From Pontiella desulfatans (lineage in GTDB: Bacteria; Verrucomicrobiota; Kiritimatiellia; Kiritimatiellales; Pontiellaceae): a DNA stretch of 64,000 nt. The notes below the pieces were generated by a model. That model worked only from the letters and a program-made list of their open reading frames with translations, did no database searches and was not told the DNA's origin. Shown piece after piece: positions 54,601 through 62,788 of this stretch (the first letter of the stretch is position 1; each line of letters starts with the position of its first letter). Position numbers and translations under genes: made by a program. The stretch lies in NCBI RefSeq assembly GCF_900890425.1, contig NZ_CAAHFG010000001.1, forward strand, positions 434,001 through 498,000, in the 5' to 3' direction.

Positions 54601-55418
54601 TGGCTAAACATGCTCGCAACCCTGAGCAAGGGATAGATTGTGAATTAGCTTCCGAAATTCTTTTGTCTATAATAAGGAATCCTGCTGACATTGAAGACGT
54701 TCCTTTCGCTTCCGTTCAATACCATATCCAAGAAGTAATTCAGGTGCTGCAAGGCGTCGGCTCAATCGATGATCAAATGATGATCGAAATTGAATGGAAT
54801 TATCTTCGGATGTTCCGGTTTGATCGCTTCACACCAATATATCTATTCAAGAAAGTTGCTGCTGACCCAGCGTTTTTTGCACAATTGGTGAGCTGGATTT
54901 ATAAAAAGGAAGAGCTAGCTGAGGCCGAACAGGAGCAGAGGAAGCTGCTGGCAGAAAAATCATTCACACTGCTTGATAAAATTAATCTATGGGAAGCGGG
55001 GGATGAGCAGGTGGTAAGTAGAGAGGGGCTTTCAAGATGGGTGGAGCAAGTTCGTTTAACGCTTCTTGAAGAGAATTTAACAGGAATAGGCGATGATCGT
55101 ATTGGGCATTGTTTGTCACACTGTCCTGAAGGAGCGGATGGTATATGGCCTCACGAAAATGTCCGACACGTAATCGAAGCAATTAAAAGCAAAGAACTTG
55201 ATGTTGCGGTTCAGGTCGGTAGAAGCAACTCACGGGGAGCGACTAGCAGAGCAATGTTTGAGGGTGGTGATCAGGAACGGAACCTAGCTGACAAATATCA
55301 GGAGGAGGCCGAGAAGCTGCAACTGGTCTTTCCTCGAACCGCTACGATTCTTAGGTCGCTGGCATCGAGTTATGACTGGGATGCAAAGCGGCATGACCAG
55401 AATGTGGAACTTTACTAG
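51618..55418 (+). CDS. Large island-borne protein: nuclease-like N-terminus, degenerate P-loop region and helical repeats (candidate defence protein)
   Basis: 1,266 residues, no signal peptide or membrane helix. Residues ~40-175 contain GGWDGILEV (Asp66), GHSGWEFGT (Glu86), KADGDYAKR and TFVFVTSRLW, a pattern like a divergent PD-(D/E)XK nuclease or sensor domain. ~185-345 resembles a STAND-type NTPase without a clear Walker A (LIVRNQDGW, NPLILIPYG, HTVVIVATT). The remaining ~900 residues look all-helical, as in ligand-sensing solenoids. AT-rich codon use unlike the flanking genes. Followed after 18 bp by a second gene. Architecture and context suggest anti-phage defence; no named system is claimed. 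Confidence 0.7.
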   Translation: MEYIQTGGIVDGWHVTTNDIRHWTETNKRRAEEILPLLVDKLIRASCKPKNVSFPSGDDIAIGGWDGILEVEEGNEFVPSGHSGWEFGTNASVKGKADGDYAKRLAEPAPLDPKRSTFVFVTSRLWTRCDKWVSSKKSAKEWGNVIGLNAEKLSSWLLQCPAVHRWFAELIGKRTSDTRDVGQAWEAHSSRTETKLTPEFFLYGRDSQVNCLSGKMRQQNNVIRVASESADEAYGFVLSTILQDENASARSLIVRNQDGWDAMAPSPNPLILIPYGFIPNEIGAATNSGHTVVIVATTKSHPPAEIILGRLQRMEKTKAFAALGFDEATSHELYRKTKGYFEPLLRHPLMKPIDYVGPEWPQQISADALFAILFASEWNKDNENDRNALESLSGMTYGDFEKIVLEVSKADDPPVRLIGSIWQVISKMDFFLRIAHLASQTILGRFVEVMNQILSDEDPGYDLPEEERHLASFSNETPQYSNNLKEAVADTAALLAAHIDDHEDVLGATNPSSIIHYAVRSLFESNQTTKHWYSLGSCTQLLAEAAPEEYLTAVENASTGEPPALLGLFEAEGAGVFGGCYHSNLLWGLEGISWNKQYLSRVAQCLAKLSQIDPGGSYSNRPFSSLCDMFLGWINNTNATHDERLEIVDKVLIPQFPDVAWKLMVELLVDKHSTTSGIHEPEYRDWAQAIEQSTTVPAYYGYVYAMVDLLIREFNNHINRDIVTLISEFDSYKPDQRDAIVDKFMAVDVESLDPELRHEIRNKFRETISRHREFSDVKWAWPEALLVRLEAVHDHFKFQDLVEDNVYLFDKRHAPLIDAVSKKDVSYDERDALVRGKRREVIEAIYMEYDMPGITQLADTCADPYLVGEALYDSSMGQDVSEMMFEWVEGDGVTSQVAKSFISSWACRSTGELLELFDSRSEWDSVMKATILLNFLLTEDTLERIEQLDEAGQREYWSKALRYYVRGDKAPSINIVARRLLENDRPLAAIDTIAMAKHARNPEQGIDCELASEILLSIIRNPADIEDVPFASVQYHIQEVIQVLQGVGSIDDQMMIEIEWNYLRMFRFDRFTPIYLFKKVAADPAFFAQLVSWIYKKEELAEAEQEQRKLLAEKSFTLLDKINLWEAGDEQVVSREGLSRWVEQVRLTLLEENLTGIGDDRIGHCLSHCPEGADGIWPHENVRHVIEAIKSKELDVAVQVGRSNSRGATSRAMFEGGDQERNLADKYQEEAEKLQLVFPRTATILRSLASSYDWDAKRHDQNVELY

Positions 55419-55436
55419 TTGTTGGAGTGGCTTTGA

Positions 55437-56351
55437 ATGAATGAGCTTATTGAATTGAACGAAGAGGCTTTCGAAAAGGTGCTAAGGGATAATGTAACCC
55501 TATTGGGTCGAGCCTGTAGTGGTAAATATATTCATAATGCAGAGATAGGCCGGCGTTTCGCTTTAAATGCGAATAATGAGGGGTGCAGTCTGGAGGTTTC
55601 TGAAGCTGGCAAGGGAGAAAAGGTTGTCGATAGCTGTGAGTATATCTCATGTGAGCTATCTTTCTTTGAAAGAAATCGGCTTACCATGGAGGCCAATTTT
55701 AGGGAGAGATGTTTGAAGAAGGTTCCTGAGGATAAATTTGATAAATACATAACAATAATGTCGGGCGTTTGGGTGAAGGGAGCATCTGCAACTAGATCAC
55801 GTGAGGTTAAATCTTTATATGACTCGGTTGTTGAGTTTCTGAAGACTCGTGAGGACAATCCGTGTGAGTATATTCGCAAGCCATATAGAACCACTGGCGA
55901 GCCACTATTTACCGTGGGTGAGCTGACCCATTTACTCATCACGAACTCTGAACTAATAAATTTATATTTCTCTAACTTCGCTGAGCATTGTCGTGAACAG
56001 GGGTATGATATATCAACAAGTGAGTTCTGGTTGCATAGGGGTGTTCATCTAAAAGATCCATTTGAAAATGGGAGTCAGTACGTAGAAAATCGCTTCCTGA
56101 CTTCTTATACTATCTCTGTTTCTATCATGGAGAAATTCGCACAGATTATTCCTGATAAGAAAGTCGCCCTAATTAGTGGCCAGTTATACGATCTAAAAGA
56201 TCAAGTATTCGCCTTTGCGCCATTTATCCCCGGTATGCCTATAACGCAGATGGAGGTTGTTCTGATGCCATCAACGAAAGTTATAACTATGGATTTAGTC
56301 CACGAGGACGGTAAACTGTATGATTATGAACTCAGCGTCCCTCGACGATAG
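55437..56351 (+). CDS. Uncharacterised partner of the large island protein
   Basis: 304 residues, soluble, no recognised domain. ATG 55437, 18 bp after the upstream stop, with GGAG about 10 bases before; probably one operon. Contains VGELTHLLITNSELINLYFSN and SEFWLHRGVHLKDP; the C-terminal half is beta-rich (KVALISGQLYDLKDQVFAF). Same AT-rich composition as the gene before it. As a fixed partner it could be an effector, inhibitor or adaptor. No function is proposed from sequence. Confidence 0.65.
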   Translation: MNELIELNEEAFEKVLRDNVTLLGRACSGKYIHNAEIGRRFALNANNEGCSLEVSEAGKGEKVVDSCEYISCELSFFERNRLTMEANFRERCLKKVPEDKFDKYITIMSGVWVKGASATRSREVKSLYDSVVEFLKTREDNPCEYIRKPYRTTGEPLFTVGELTHLLITNSELINLYFSNFAEHCREQGYDISTSEFWLHRGVHLKDPFENGSQYVENRFLTSYTISVSIMEKFAQIIPDKKVALISGQLYDLKDQVFAFAPFIPGMPITQMEVVLMPSTKVITMDLVHEDGKLYDYELSVPRR

Positions 56352-56371
56352 AATCTTACTATGATGATGAC

Positions 56372-56533
56372 ATGTCAACCAACCCCTACAGATTCAACAG
56401 GGAGCCGATGTGTCGAGAGTACCTGAAAGCTATGACCTTCCAGTTTGAAGCACCGTTCCAAAAACCAGACCTACCAAGTATCAACCAATCATCATTCTTA
56501 ACCACCCCAAAACGCTGCGAGAATGGCCTGTGC
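56372..56533 (+). pseudogene. Truncated paralogue of the gene at 56734
   Basis: ATG 56372 reads MSTNPYRFNREPMCREYLKA for 53 codons, matching MDNPYKFNWEPIYREYLPEL at the start of the next gene, then loses similarity and stops. It is a decayed tandem copy or a domain swap cassette. The rest of 56534-56733 holds nothing else supported. Confidence 0.6.
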
Positions 56534-56733
56534 TGACTCCCGGTTAATTCAGCAATATGACGACCAGGGCCGCAAGCCTGAGGGCTCAGATTGGCTTATT
56601 CCGGGGTGTTGATTTTTGAGTTTCCGGGGCTCTATTCCCTGGATGCCTCCGGCATGAGTCACAGCAGTCTGCAAATCAAATGTACTTGGGTCGGTTGATC
56701 CAGTAATATGCTTCTTCAATTTCAAGGAGCACT

Positions 56734-57366
56734 ATGGACAATCCCTACAAATTCAACTGGGAACCGATCTATCGGGAATACCTGCCGGAGCTGGCCAGTC
56801 AGTTTGTTCTGGATTACGAATCAGTTCGTGACTTTGGAGCGAGTAGGCCGACGAAGCAGTTCTCCTGTGTGGCTCCGAAGTACAAGGTGGATTCAGAACG
56901 CTATGACAATGAATTCTGGGAAGAGATGGTAATTCGATATTGCAATGGCGGTAGAGAGTTCGGTGATGAGCTGTCAGAGATGGGCAAACGTATGGGGTAC
57001 AGGACGCCTTGGCCGGGGGCATTAGAGGGGCAGATCTACCAAGAGCCTGTTCTGGAGTACCATGTGATGGATGGAGTTCCCTATGTGAAGCACCTACTGG
57101 ATATGGCTAGTGATGAAGATCGCCGACACTGGATCTCTCTAAACGAAAAAGACAGTGCTATTTCTATCTCCCCAGCACAGATATTTGCACACCGCCTGAT
57201 TTTTGAGGAGTATGAAGCCATCATCGATAATCGCTGTGATACTGCAAATGCTCTGTATCAACTTATGGACTACTCTAGGCGATGCTCATTAGAGGAGCAT
57301 CTGCCGGATAGGCTAGTGATGCTCTTCTCTAGCTACTTTCCGGATTGCTTGTCTAAGAAACCATGA
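56734..57366 (+). CDS. Uncharacterised soluble protein, island gene
   Basis: 210 residues, ATG 56734 with AGGAG upstream. Acidic and aromatic-rich (EPIYREYLPELASQFVLDYE, EFWEEMVIRYCNGG). No signal peptide and no known motif. The neighbouring fragment shares only its first ~20 residues, as seen with variable-domain cassettes such as immunity-protein arrays. No own partner toxin is visible. Confidence 0.65.
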   Translation: MDNPYKFNWEPIYREYLPELASQFVLDYESVRDFGASRPTKQFSCVAPKYKVDSERYDNEFWEEMVIRYCNGGREFGDELSEMGKRMGYRTPWPGALEGQIYQEPVLEYHVMDGVPYVKHLLDMASDEDRRHWISLNEKDSAISISPAQIFAHRLIFEEYEAIIDNRCDTANALYQLMDYSRRCSLEEHLPDRLVMLFSSYFPDCLSKKP

Positions 57367-57619
57367 TTTAGGGCTCTAAACTTGTTCTTCATCTCAAGGA
57401 CGTTGACAAAGTCCTCGGCGGTTGACGCATTCGCCCACAGGTAACCCACCGCCACCGACTCCGGGCACTCTCAGATGATCAACGACCTCTGTCGGATGCT
57501 GGTGCGGCTGTGGGTGATCCTTGCAGCCCTTACCTCTAAGCCCGTAATTGATTCTTATTGGAATTTAATAGTCAGAGCGATAATCTTCAACAATCGCATG
57601 TGTGTACGAGGATTACGTG

Positions 57620-57994
57620 ATGACTGACAAGGAACTGGTTCAAAATCTGATTAACCTTTGGTATGCGGAACGGGCATGGGCCGAGGAAGTGCTCAAGCGT
57701 TCATACAAGGTGGATGAACCTTTTGAGGTGCTCAACCTTGACCTGGATGATGTGCAGGAAATCCCCGGAACCAACTGGCACTGTCGGCCTCATGGCGTGG
57801 GGGTTGATATCTTCAGGACAGACGGTACCGACGGCATAGACTTTGATTTCGACAGACCGGAACCTGATTCCTGGAGACTGATGATCTTTCTTCGGAGACA
57901 GTATGAAGCGGGAAATTTAAATAAGAACCAGTATCGTGAACTCTATGAAAGCGATGATCATCTTGAGCTTCAGGTTAAGGGGCTGGGATTGTAA
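57620..57994 (+). CDS. DUF6896-like small protein
   Basis: 124 residues from ATG 57620 (GAGG eight bases upstream; GTG 57602 is the alternative). Contains WHCRPHGVGVDIFRTDGTD, then DFDFDRPEPDSWRLMIFLR, a pattern of the DUF6896 family, which I recall as an immunity-type or accessory family. No signal peptide. 20 bp ahead of the pRiA4b gene. Confidence 0.6.
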   Translation: MTDKELVQNLINLWYAERAWAEEVLKRSYKVDEPFEVLNLDLDDVQEIPGTNWHCRPHGVGVDIFRTDGTDGIDFDFDRPEPDSWRLMIFLRRQYEAGNLNKNQYRELYESDDHLELQVKGLGL

Positions 57995-58014
57995 AAAAGA
58001 TTGGAGCGTAAACC

Positions 58015-58581
58015 ATGGCAGCAACTAATTCGGTAGAGCTGAAGATCGAACTTGAGTTTATCGAGCCCTTAATCTGGCGACGTGTGGCGGTGCCTGATAG
58101 CTGCTCACTCGGAGACCTCCATTCAGTGATTCAGACCGCTATGGGATGGAGAGATTGCCACCTGCATTGCTTTGACATCGACGGCACCAAATACACCTTC
58201 CCGAATCAACTGCCTGAGATGGACATGGAAGATGAAGGTACGGTTCATCTGTCTGATTTGATCAAGTCGGGAATAAAACGCTTCCTGTATGAGTATGACT
58301 TTGGCGATGACTGGCGACACTGGATCACCATCGAAAAGGTTTCTCCCGTGGACTCAAACTCTACTCTTCCCGATTGCCTTGATGGTGCACGTGCCTGTCC
58401 GCCTGAAGACTGCGGCAGTATTCCGGGATACGAGGATCTGGTTATGGCCTTCAATGATGAAAGCCCCGATGAGGATCAGGACGCCCTGCTTGAATGGCTG
58501 GAGTCTATGGAGCCGGGCTGGAATCCCGATGTATTTGATCGGGGGAGGGTCAACAAAGAGTTGCAGGAAAGCTGGAGGTAA
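58015..58581 (+). CDS. Plasmid pRiA4b ORF-3 family protein
   Basis: 188 residues. VELKIELEFIEPLIWRRVAV, SLGDLHSVIQTAMGW, HLHCFDIDGTKY, YEYDFGDDWRHWITIEK, CPPEDCGSIPGYEDL are the signatures of the PRiA4 ORF3-like family (PF07929), common on plasmids and in mobile or defence-rich regions. Biochemical role unknown. GGAG precedes ATG 58015. Six bases before the next gene. Confidence 0.88.
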   Translation: MAATNSVELKIELEFIEPLIWRRVAVPDSCSLGDLHSVIQTAMGWRDCHLHCFDIDGTKYTFPNQLPEMDMEDEGTVHLSDLIKSGIKRFLYEYDFGDDWRHWITIEKVSPVDSNSTLPDCLDGARACPPEDCGSIPGYEDLVMAFNDESPDEDQDALLEWLESMEPGWNPDVFDRGRVNKELQESWR

Positions 58582-58586
58582 AGGTG

Positions 58587-58946
58587 ATGAAAATGAATAA
58601 ACACATCGTATTGATAACCGTTCTGTTTGCATGCGTTTCGCTTACGTGTGCAGAAACTGTAACCCGCCTTTTGTATTTTAGCCTGAAGCACGATTCAGGC
58701 TCCCATGAAGAAAAAGTGTTCTTCGAGAAAATAGTCATTTTGAAGGAAATCCCGGTTGTTAAGGGGTTTGAACTGTTGAAAGTTCGTTCGGGTAAAATGG
58801 ACTATGAGTATTGTTTGCGGTTGGTGTTCGATGATCAGGCTGGAGCCGATATATATTCGAATCATCCGATTCACAACCAGTACGTGAAAGATGAATGGAA
58901 ACCAAATGTGGAGAAGGGAATGCTAGTTGACCTTCTCGAATTCTAA
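58587..58946 (+). CDS. Exported Dabb-family (stress-responsive A/B barrel) protein
   Basis: 119 residues from ATG 58587 (GGAGG eight bases upstream). Signal peptide (IVLITVLFACVSLTCAE). The rest, RLLYFSLKHDSG, FEKIVILKEIPVVKGFELLKV, LRLVFDDQAGADIYSNHPIH, YVKDEWKP, fits the Dabb dimeric alpha/beta barrel. Family members bind small molecules or act in stress; periplasmic here. Function otherwise unknown. Confidence 0.78.
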   Translation: MKMNKHIVLITVLFACVSLTCAETVTRLLYFSLKHDSGSHEEKVFFEKIVILKEIPVVKGFELLKVRSGKMDYEYCLRLVFDDQAGADIYSNHPIHNQYVKDEWKPNVEKGMLVDLLEF

Positions 58947-58973
58947 AGAGCCTCTAAACGGATCAGATCGATC

Positions 58974-59813
58974 CTAGAATATGGGAACCTGTGACGCAGC
59001 GTAAGCTTTCAGCGTTTCTATTTCTGATTCACTGAGTTTATGCAGCTTTGGATACAGCTCCATCATCATTTTCAGCAGTACCTCTTCGCCGGGGGATACC
59101 GCCAGTGATACTCCCTGCGATAGGGTCCAGCACATGGCCAGTTCAGCTATTTCGGGATCGTCGATTGGCTCGTACCAGCATTTCTTATATTTGATGGGTG
59201 TCTGGCCATCCGGACGTTTGTTGCTCGACAGTGTCTTTAGGGCAATAATACCGCAGTTCCGTTTCTTAGCTTCCTCCAGAACCTTGGATTCAAACTGCTT
59301 TTGGTAGTGCAGAACAAAGCTGACCGGCAGCATCACCGTATCAAAATCATATTCATTCAATGCAGCCAGGGCGGCCGCTTCCGAGTGAGCTGAAAACCCC
59401 ACATGTTTGATAATGCCGGCCTTTTTTGCATCAAGGATTGTTTCCATAGCACCGCCCTTTGCAAAGACCGCCTTCACATCCTCTTCTACGTCGGTAATTG
59501 CATGGAGCTGGAACACGTCGAAATAATCCGTCTTCAGGTATTCCAGTGACTGGTCGAGTGTCTCACGGGCTCCTTTGGCGTCTCTTAGGTGCGTCTTGCA
59601 GGCCAGGTGAATATCTTTACGGAATGGCTCAAGTGCGGGGCCTAGTTTTTCCTCGGCATTGCCGTAAGAGGGGGCAACATCAAAATAGTTGATGCCGAAT
59701 TCAACGGCGTCTGCAACTATCCTTGAAGCTTGCTCTGGTTCGTAATCCATTACTACGATTCCTCCAAAGCCGATGGGGGAGACATTGAGGCCGGTTTTTC
59801 CAAGTACGTTCAT
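58974..59813 (-). CDS. Aldo/keto reductase, copy 2
   Basis: 279 residues from ATG 59813 (MNVLGKTGLNVSPIGFGG); a longer in-frame start overlaps its promoter and is rejected. Same catalytic set as copy 1 (YFDVAPSYG, ACKTH, FQLHAI) and about 90% identical to it, including the final QVPIF. Differences are spread out and mostly conservative, so both copies appear under selection. Sits beside other aldo/keto reductases and a lactonase-like gene, suggesting sugar oxidation or reduction. Confidence 0.92.
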   Translation of the reverse strand: MNVLGKTGLNVSPIGFGGIVVMDYEPEQASRIVADAVEFGINYFDVAPSYGNAEEKLGPALEPFRKDIHLACKTHLRDAKGARETLDQSLEYLKTDYFDVFQLHAITDVEEDVKAVFAKGGAMETILDAKKAGIIKHVGFSAHSEAAALAALNEYDFDTVMLPVSFVLHYQKQFESKVLEEAKKRNCGIIALKTLSSNKRPDGQTPIKYKKCWYEPIDDPEIAELAMCWTLSQGVSLAVSPGEEVLLKMMMELYPKLHKLSESEIETLKAYAASQVPIF

Positions 59814-59842
59814 AGGTGTCCTTAAAGCTGAGAGTTGGTTGT

Positions 59843-59871
59843 CGTATACGGTGCGACGCACAGGTTTGCAA
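59843..59871 (-). promoter_or_regulatory. Sigma-70-like promoter of aldo/keto reductase copy 2
   Basis: On the minus strand TTGCAA, 17 bp, TATACG, in the same context as 37516-37543. Confidence 0.6.
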
Positions 59872-59988
59872 GCGGAAGGTTTGATCTGACCGTTCAAATA
59901 AACATGTATGTCCAATTTTTATTTTACGGAAACATGTTTATCCCTATTTCCCTTTAACCTTTTCCTTGAACGGATTATCGTTTCCTTC

Positions 59989-61020
59989 ATGAAACGAAGA
60001 GACGTACTTCAGAATCTGGTTGTTGCAGGGACCGTTCTCGCCCCGCCAGTGGCTTTTTCAGGCGGTTCCACCTCGGATCGATTAGGTCCTGTTCTTCCTC
60101 AAAGAACCCTGGGTAAGTGTAAAGAAAAAGTAACCAGCCTGGGTTTAGGCGGCTTTCATGTCGGTTGGCCGGAAGATGAAGCTCAGGTGCAGGCTGTCAT
60201 CGAAAAGGCTTTGGAAGTTGGAATCCGTTTCTTCGATAATGCTGAAAGTTATGGAAAAGGACGTAGCGAAGAGCGATATGGAAAGTATCTTATCCCGAAG
60301 TATCGTGATGATATTTTTCTAATGACAAAAACCCAGGCAAAAGATGCCGCTACTGCCCGCCTGCATCTGGAGGGATCGCTTAAGCGGATGAAAACCGATG
60401 TCATTGATCTGTGGCAGATTCACTCGCTGAAGACTCCTGAAGATGCCGACGACCGGTTGACCAAAGGCGTGCTGGACGAGGCACTCAAGGCGCAACAGGA
60501 AGGTAAGGTGAAGCATATTGGATTTACCGGCCATGCATCGCCCTATGCCCATATCCGGATGGCCGAGCACAAAGAAGTGCTTGCCGCCTGTTCTGCCTGC
60601 CAGTTCCCGATCAACCCGGTTGATGCTGCGGCAAAGCACAGCTTTATCCAGACCACGTTGCCGAAGATGGCCGAACACAATGTCGGAGTGCTGGCCATGA
60701 AGACGCTGGCCGATGGCAGATTCTTTGCTCACAAGGAGATGAACGGAAAAGTAAGGTGGACTTCGAAAGACCCGGTCATCCCTAATACCTTATCTATAGA
60801 CGAATGCATCATGTTCGCCCTGTCGCTTCCAATCAGCGTGCTGATTACCGGAGCCGAAAAACCGGAATTTGTGGAAGAGAAGGCAGAGATCGTAAGAAGA
60901 TTTTCAGAGTTGTCATCCGATCAGAGGAAGGTACTTGTTGATAAAGTCGGGGGCTTTGCCGAGCAGGGTAAGGTGGAATACTATAAAAACAAAGACCTGC
61001 GCTTACCTAAGGGATCATAG
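59989..61020 (+). CDS. Tat-exported aldo/keto reductase
   Basis: 343 residues from ATG 59989 (MKRRDVLQNLVVAGTVLAPP), a twin-arginine signal; upstream in-frame sequence is not supported. Barrel with SLGLGGFHVGW, RFFDNAESYGKGRSEE (Asp, Tyr), LMTKTQ (Lys) and LWQIHSL (His). Tat export implies the cofactor is bound before transport. GFTGHASPYAH and VLAMKTLADGRFF are typical of this periplasmic branch. A 10-bp gap to the lactonase-like gene suggests an operon. Confidence 0.9.
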   Translation: MKRRDVLQNLVVAGTVLAPPVAFSGGSTSDRLGPVLPQRTLGKCKEKVTSLGLGGFHVGWPEDEAQVQAVIEKALEVGIRFFDNAESYGKGRSEERYGKYLIPKYRDDIFLMTKTQAKDAATARLHLEGSLKRMKTDVIDLWQIHSLKTPEDADDRLTKGVLDEALKAQQEGKVKHIGFTGHASPYAHIRMAEHKEVLAACSACQFPINPVDAAAKHSFIQTTLPKMAEHNVGVLAMKTLADGRFFAHKEMNGKVRWTSKDPVIPNTLSIDECIMFALSLPISVLITGAEKPEFVEEKAEIVRRFSELSSDQRKVLVDKVGGFAEQGKVEYYKNKDLRLPKGS

Positions 61021-61030
61021 GAGAACCATC

Positions 61031-61894
61031 ATGTTGAAAATCACCCTAGGAATAACCATGCTGCTGTCGTCAACCTTGGTTGAGGCGGCTCCTTCATACA
61101 CCTTAAGTAGGCAATGGGCTTCTGAGCCCGTACTGGAAGTTCCGGAATGTGTTCTGTTCCGTCCAGCCGATAATCTCTTCTATGTATCCAACGTATCGGG
61201 AAAGCCGGCAGAGAAAAACGGTGCCGGGTTTGTTTCAAAGATGGATTTGGAGGGAAGGGTTGTTGAACTGAAATGGGCTTCGGGGTTGAACGCCCCAAAG
61301 GGCATGATTATTCATGGAGACAGTCTTTACGTTTCTGATATCGATGAGCTGGTCCAGGTTGACCTCAACAGCGGTGAGATCTTAAAGCGATATCCCGCTA
61401 CAGGGGCCGTATTCCTAAATGACGTGGCGGCTGATGCAGCAGGCAATATTTATGTGGGCGATTCCTCGGCAGAGAATGGCAGGATCTACCGGCTGAGTGC
61501 CGGTAAACTTGAGACCTGGTTGAAGTCTTCCAAAATGGAACGCCCGAACGGGCTTCATATGCATGAGGGCCGGTTGCTGGCCGGTGATGCCAGAAACGGG
61601 CACCTCATCGCAATCGATCCAAAAACAAAAGCGATATCACCAATCGCTGTCACGGACTCCGGTATTGACGGTCTTAAACCGGATGGTTATGGGAATTTCT
61701 TTACTTCCAACTGGAAAGGCCGGACGACATTGATTACGGCTGAAGGGAAGACTGTAATACTGATGGATACAACTGAATCCAATATCAACTCAGCCGACTT
61801 TGAATACCTCGCTGACAAAAAGATGCTCGTGATTCCCACATTTTTTGACAACCGGGTTGTCGCATTTACCGTTGTGAACTCGCAGTCCAACTAA
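61031..61894 (+). CDS. Exported SMP-30/gluconolactonase-like beta-propeller
   Basis: 287 residues from ATG 61031 (GGAG upstream). Signal peptide (LGITMLLSSTLVEAA). ECVLFRPADNLFYVSNVSG, LNAPKGMIIHGDSLYVSDID, LNDVAADAAGNIYVGDSS, RPNGLHMHEGRLLAGD follow the NHL/SMP-30 pattern, with acidic and Asn residues at metal-site positions. May hydrolyse sugar lactones made by the preceding exported reductase, acting as dehydrogenase. Inference from pairing; a binding role is possible. Confidence 0.82.
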   Translation: MLKITLGITMLLSSTLVEAAPSYTLSRQWASEPVLEVPECVLFRPADNLFYVSNVSGKPAEKNGAGFVSKMDLEGRVVELKWASGLNAPKGMIIHGDSLYVSDIDELVQVDLNSGEILKRYPATGAVFLNDVAADAAGNIYVGDSSAENGRIYRLSAGKLETWLKSSKMERPNGLHMHEGRLLAGDARNGHLIAIDPKTKAISPIAVTDSGIDGLKPDGYGNFFTSNWKGRTTLITAEGKTVILMDTTESNINSADFEYLADKKMLVIPTFFDNRVVAFTVVNSQSN

Positions 61895-61911
61895 TATTCA
61901 AAGGAGACACT

Positions 61912-62778
61912 ATGCGTTTAGTTAAATTGGGATTCCTAACCCTCACCCTGTTTCTCGCTCTCCATTCCTTTGCGAATCAGGTAGAAATCGTTGATGCCAA
62001 AGCAACCAAAGGCAGTGAAGGCTGGACTGTTGCCGTTACCTTGAACCATGCAGATGTCGACCGGCAGCACTTTGCCGACATGTGGAGGGTCGTATCTGAA
62101 GATGGGCAGATTATAGGAACACGTGAACTCGGACATCCACACAAAGACCAACCGTTTACCAGGGACTTGAAGAATGTAACGATCCCGGATTCCATGTCCT
62201 CCGTGTATATTGAGGCTCATGACAATGTCCATGGTTGGACCAAGGAGAAGTTCAAGGTTGATCTGAAGAAAGGACTTCAGGTCGGGGATTCTGTGCCGGA
62301 TTTTAAAGCGGTCGATCAGGACGGTGGCTCATGGATGCTGAAAGATCATGTAGGGGGAAAGTATCTCATTATCTATTTCTATCCGGCCGCAATGACAGGC
62401 GGTTGTACCAAGCAGGCATGCAGCTATAGGGACTTTGTCAGCAAAGGCTCGAATGAGGGTGTTGAGATCGTCGGTATCAGCGGAGACTCACCTCAAAGTC
62501 TTAAATATTTTCAACAAGCAGAAGGACTTAATTTTACCCTGCTGTCTGACCCCGATGGAAAGATTGCGGAAGCCTTTGGTGTGCCTGTTCGCACCGGGGA
62601 AAAGAGTCTCAAGCGGACCGTCAGCGGTGATGAGGTTGAGCTTAGTAGAACAGCAACCGCTTCCCGGTGGACTTTCGTCGTTGATCCCCAGGGGAAGGTC
62701 GTCTATCGAGATGACAAGGTTAAGGCTGTTCAGGATTTGAGCAACGTTATGGCATTCCTGGAAAAGGCGAAGAAATAG
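61912..62778 (+). CDS. Exported BCP-type peroxiredoxin with extra N-terminal domain
   Basis: 288 residues. AAGGAGA precedes ATG 61912. Signal peptide (GFLTLTLFLALHSFA). Residues ~20-120 are a beta domain (WTVAVTLNHADVDRQHFADMW). ~125-288 is thioredoxin-like: VGDSVPDFKAVDQDG, YFYPAAMTGGCTKQACSYRD with peroxidatic Cys and a second Cys five residues on, as in BCP/PrxQ. Reduces peroxides in the periplasm. Follows the lactonase gene by 17 bp. Confidence 0.88.
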   Translation: MRLVKLGFLTLTLFLALHSFANQVEIVDAKATKGSEGWTVAVTLNHADVDRQHFADMWRVVSEDGQIIGTRELGHPHKDQPFTRDLKNVTIPDSMSSVYIEAHDNVHGWTKEKFKVDLKKGLQVGDSVPDFKAVDQDGGSWMLKDHVGGKYLIIYFYPAAMTGGCTKQACSYRDFVSKGSNEGVEIVGISGDSPQSLKYFQQAEGLNFTLLSDPDGKIAEAFGVPVRTGEKSLKRTVSGDEVELSRTATASRWTFVVDPQGKVVYRDDKVKAVQDLSNVMAFLEKAKK

Positions 62779-62788
62779 CTCCTGCCTA

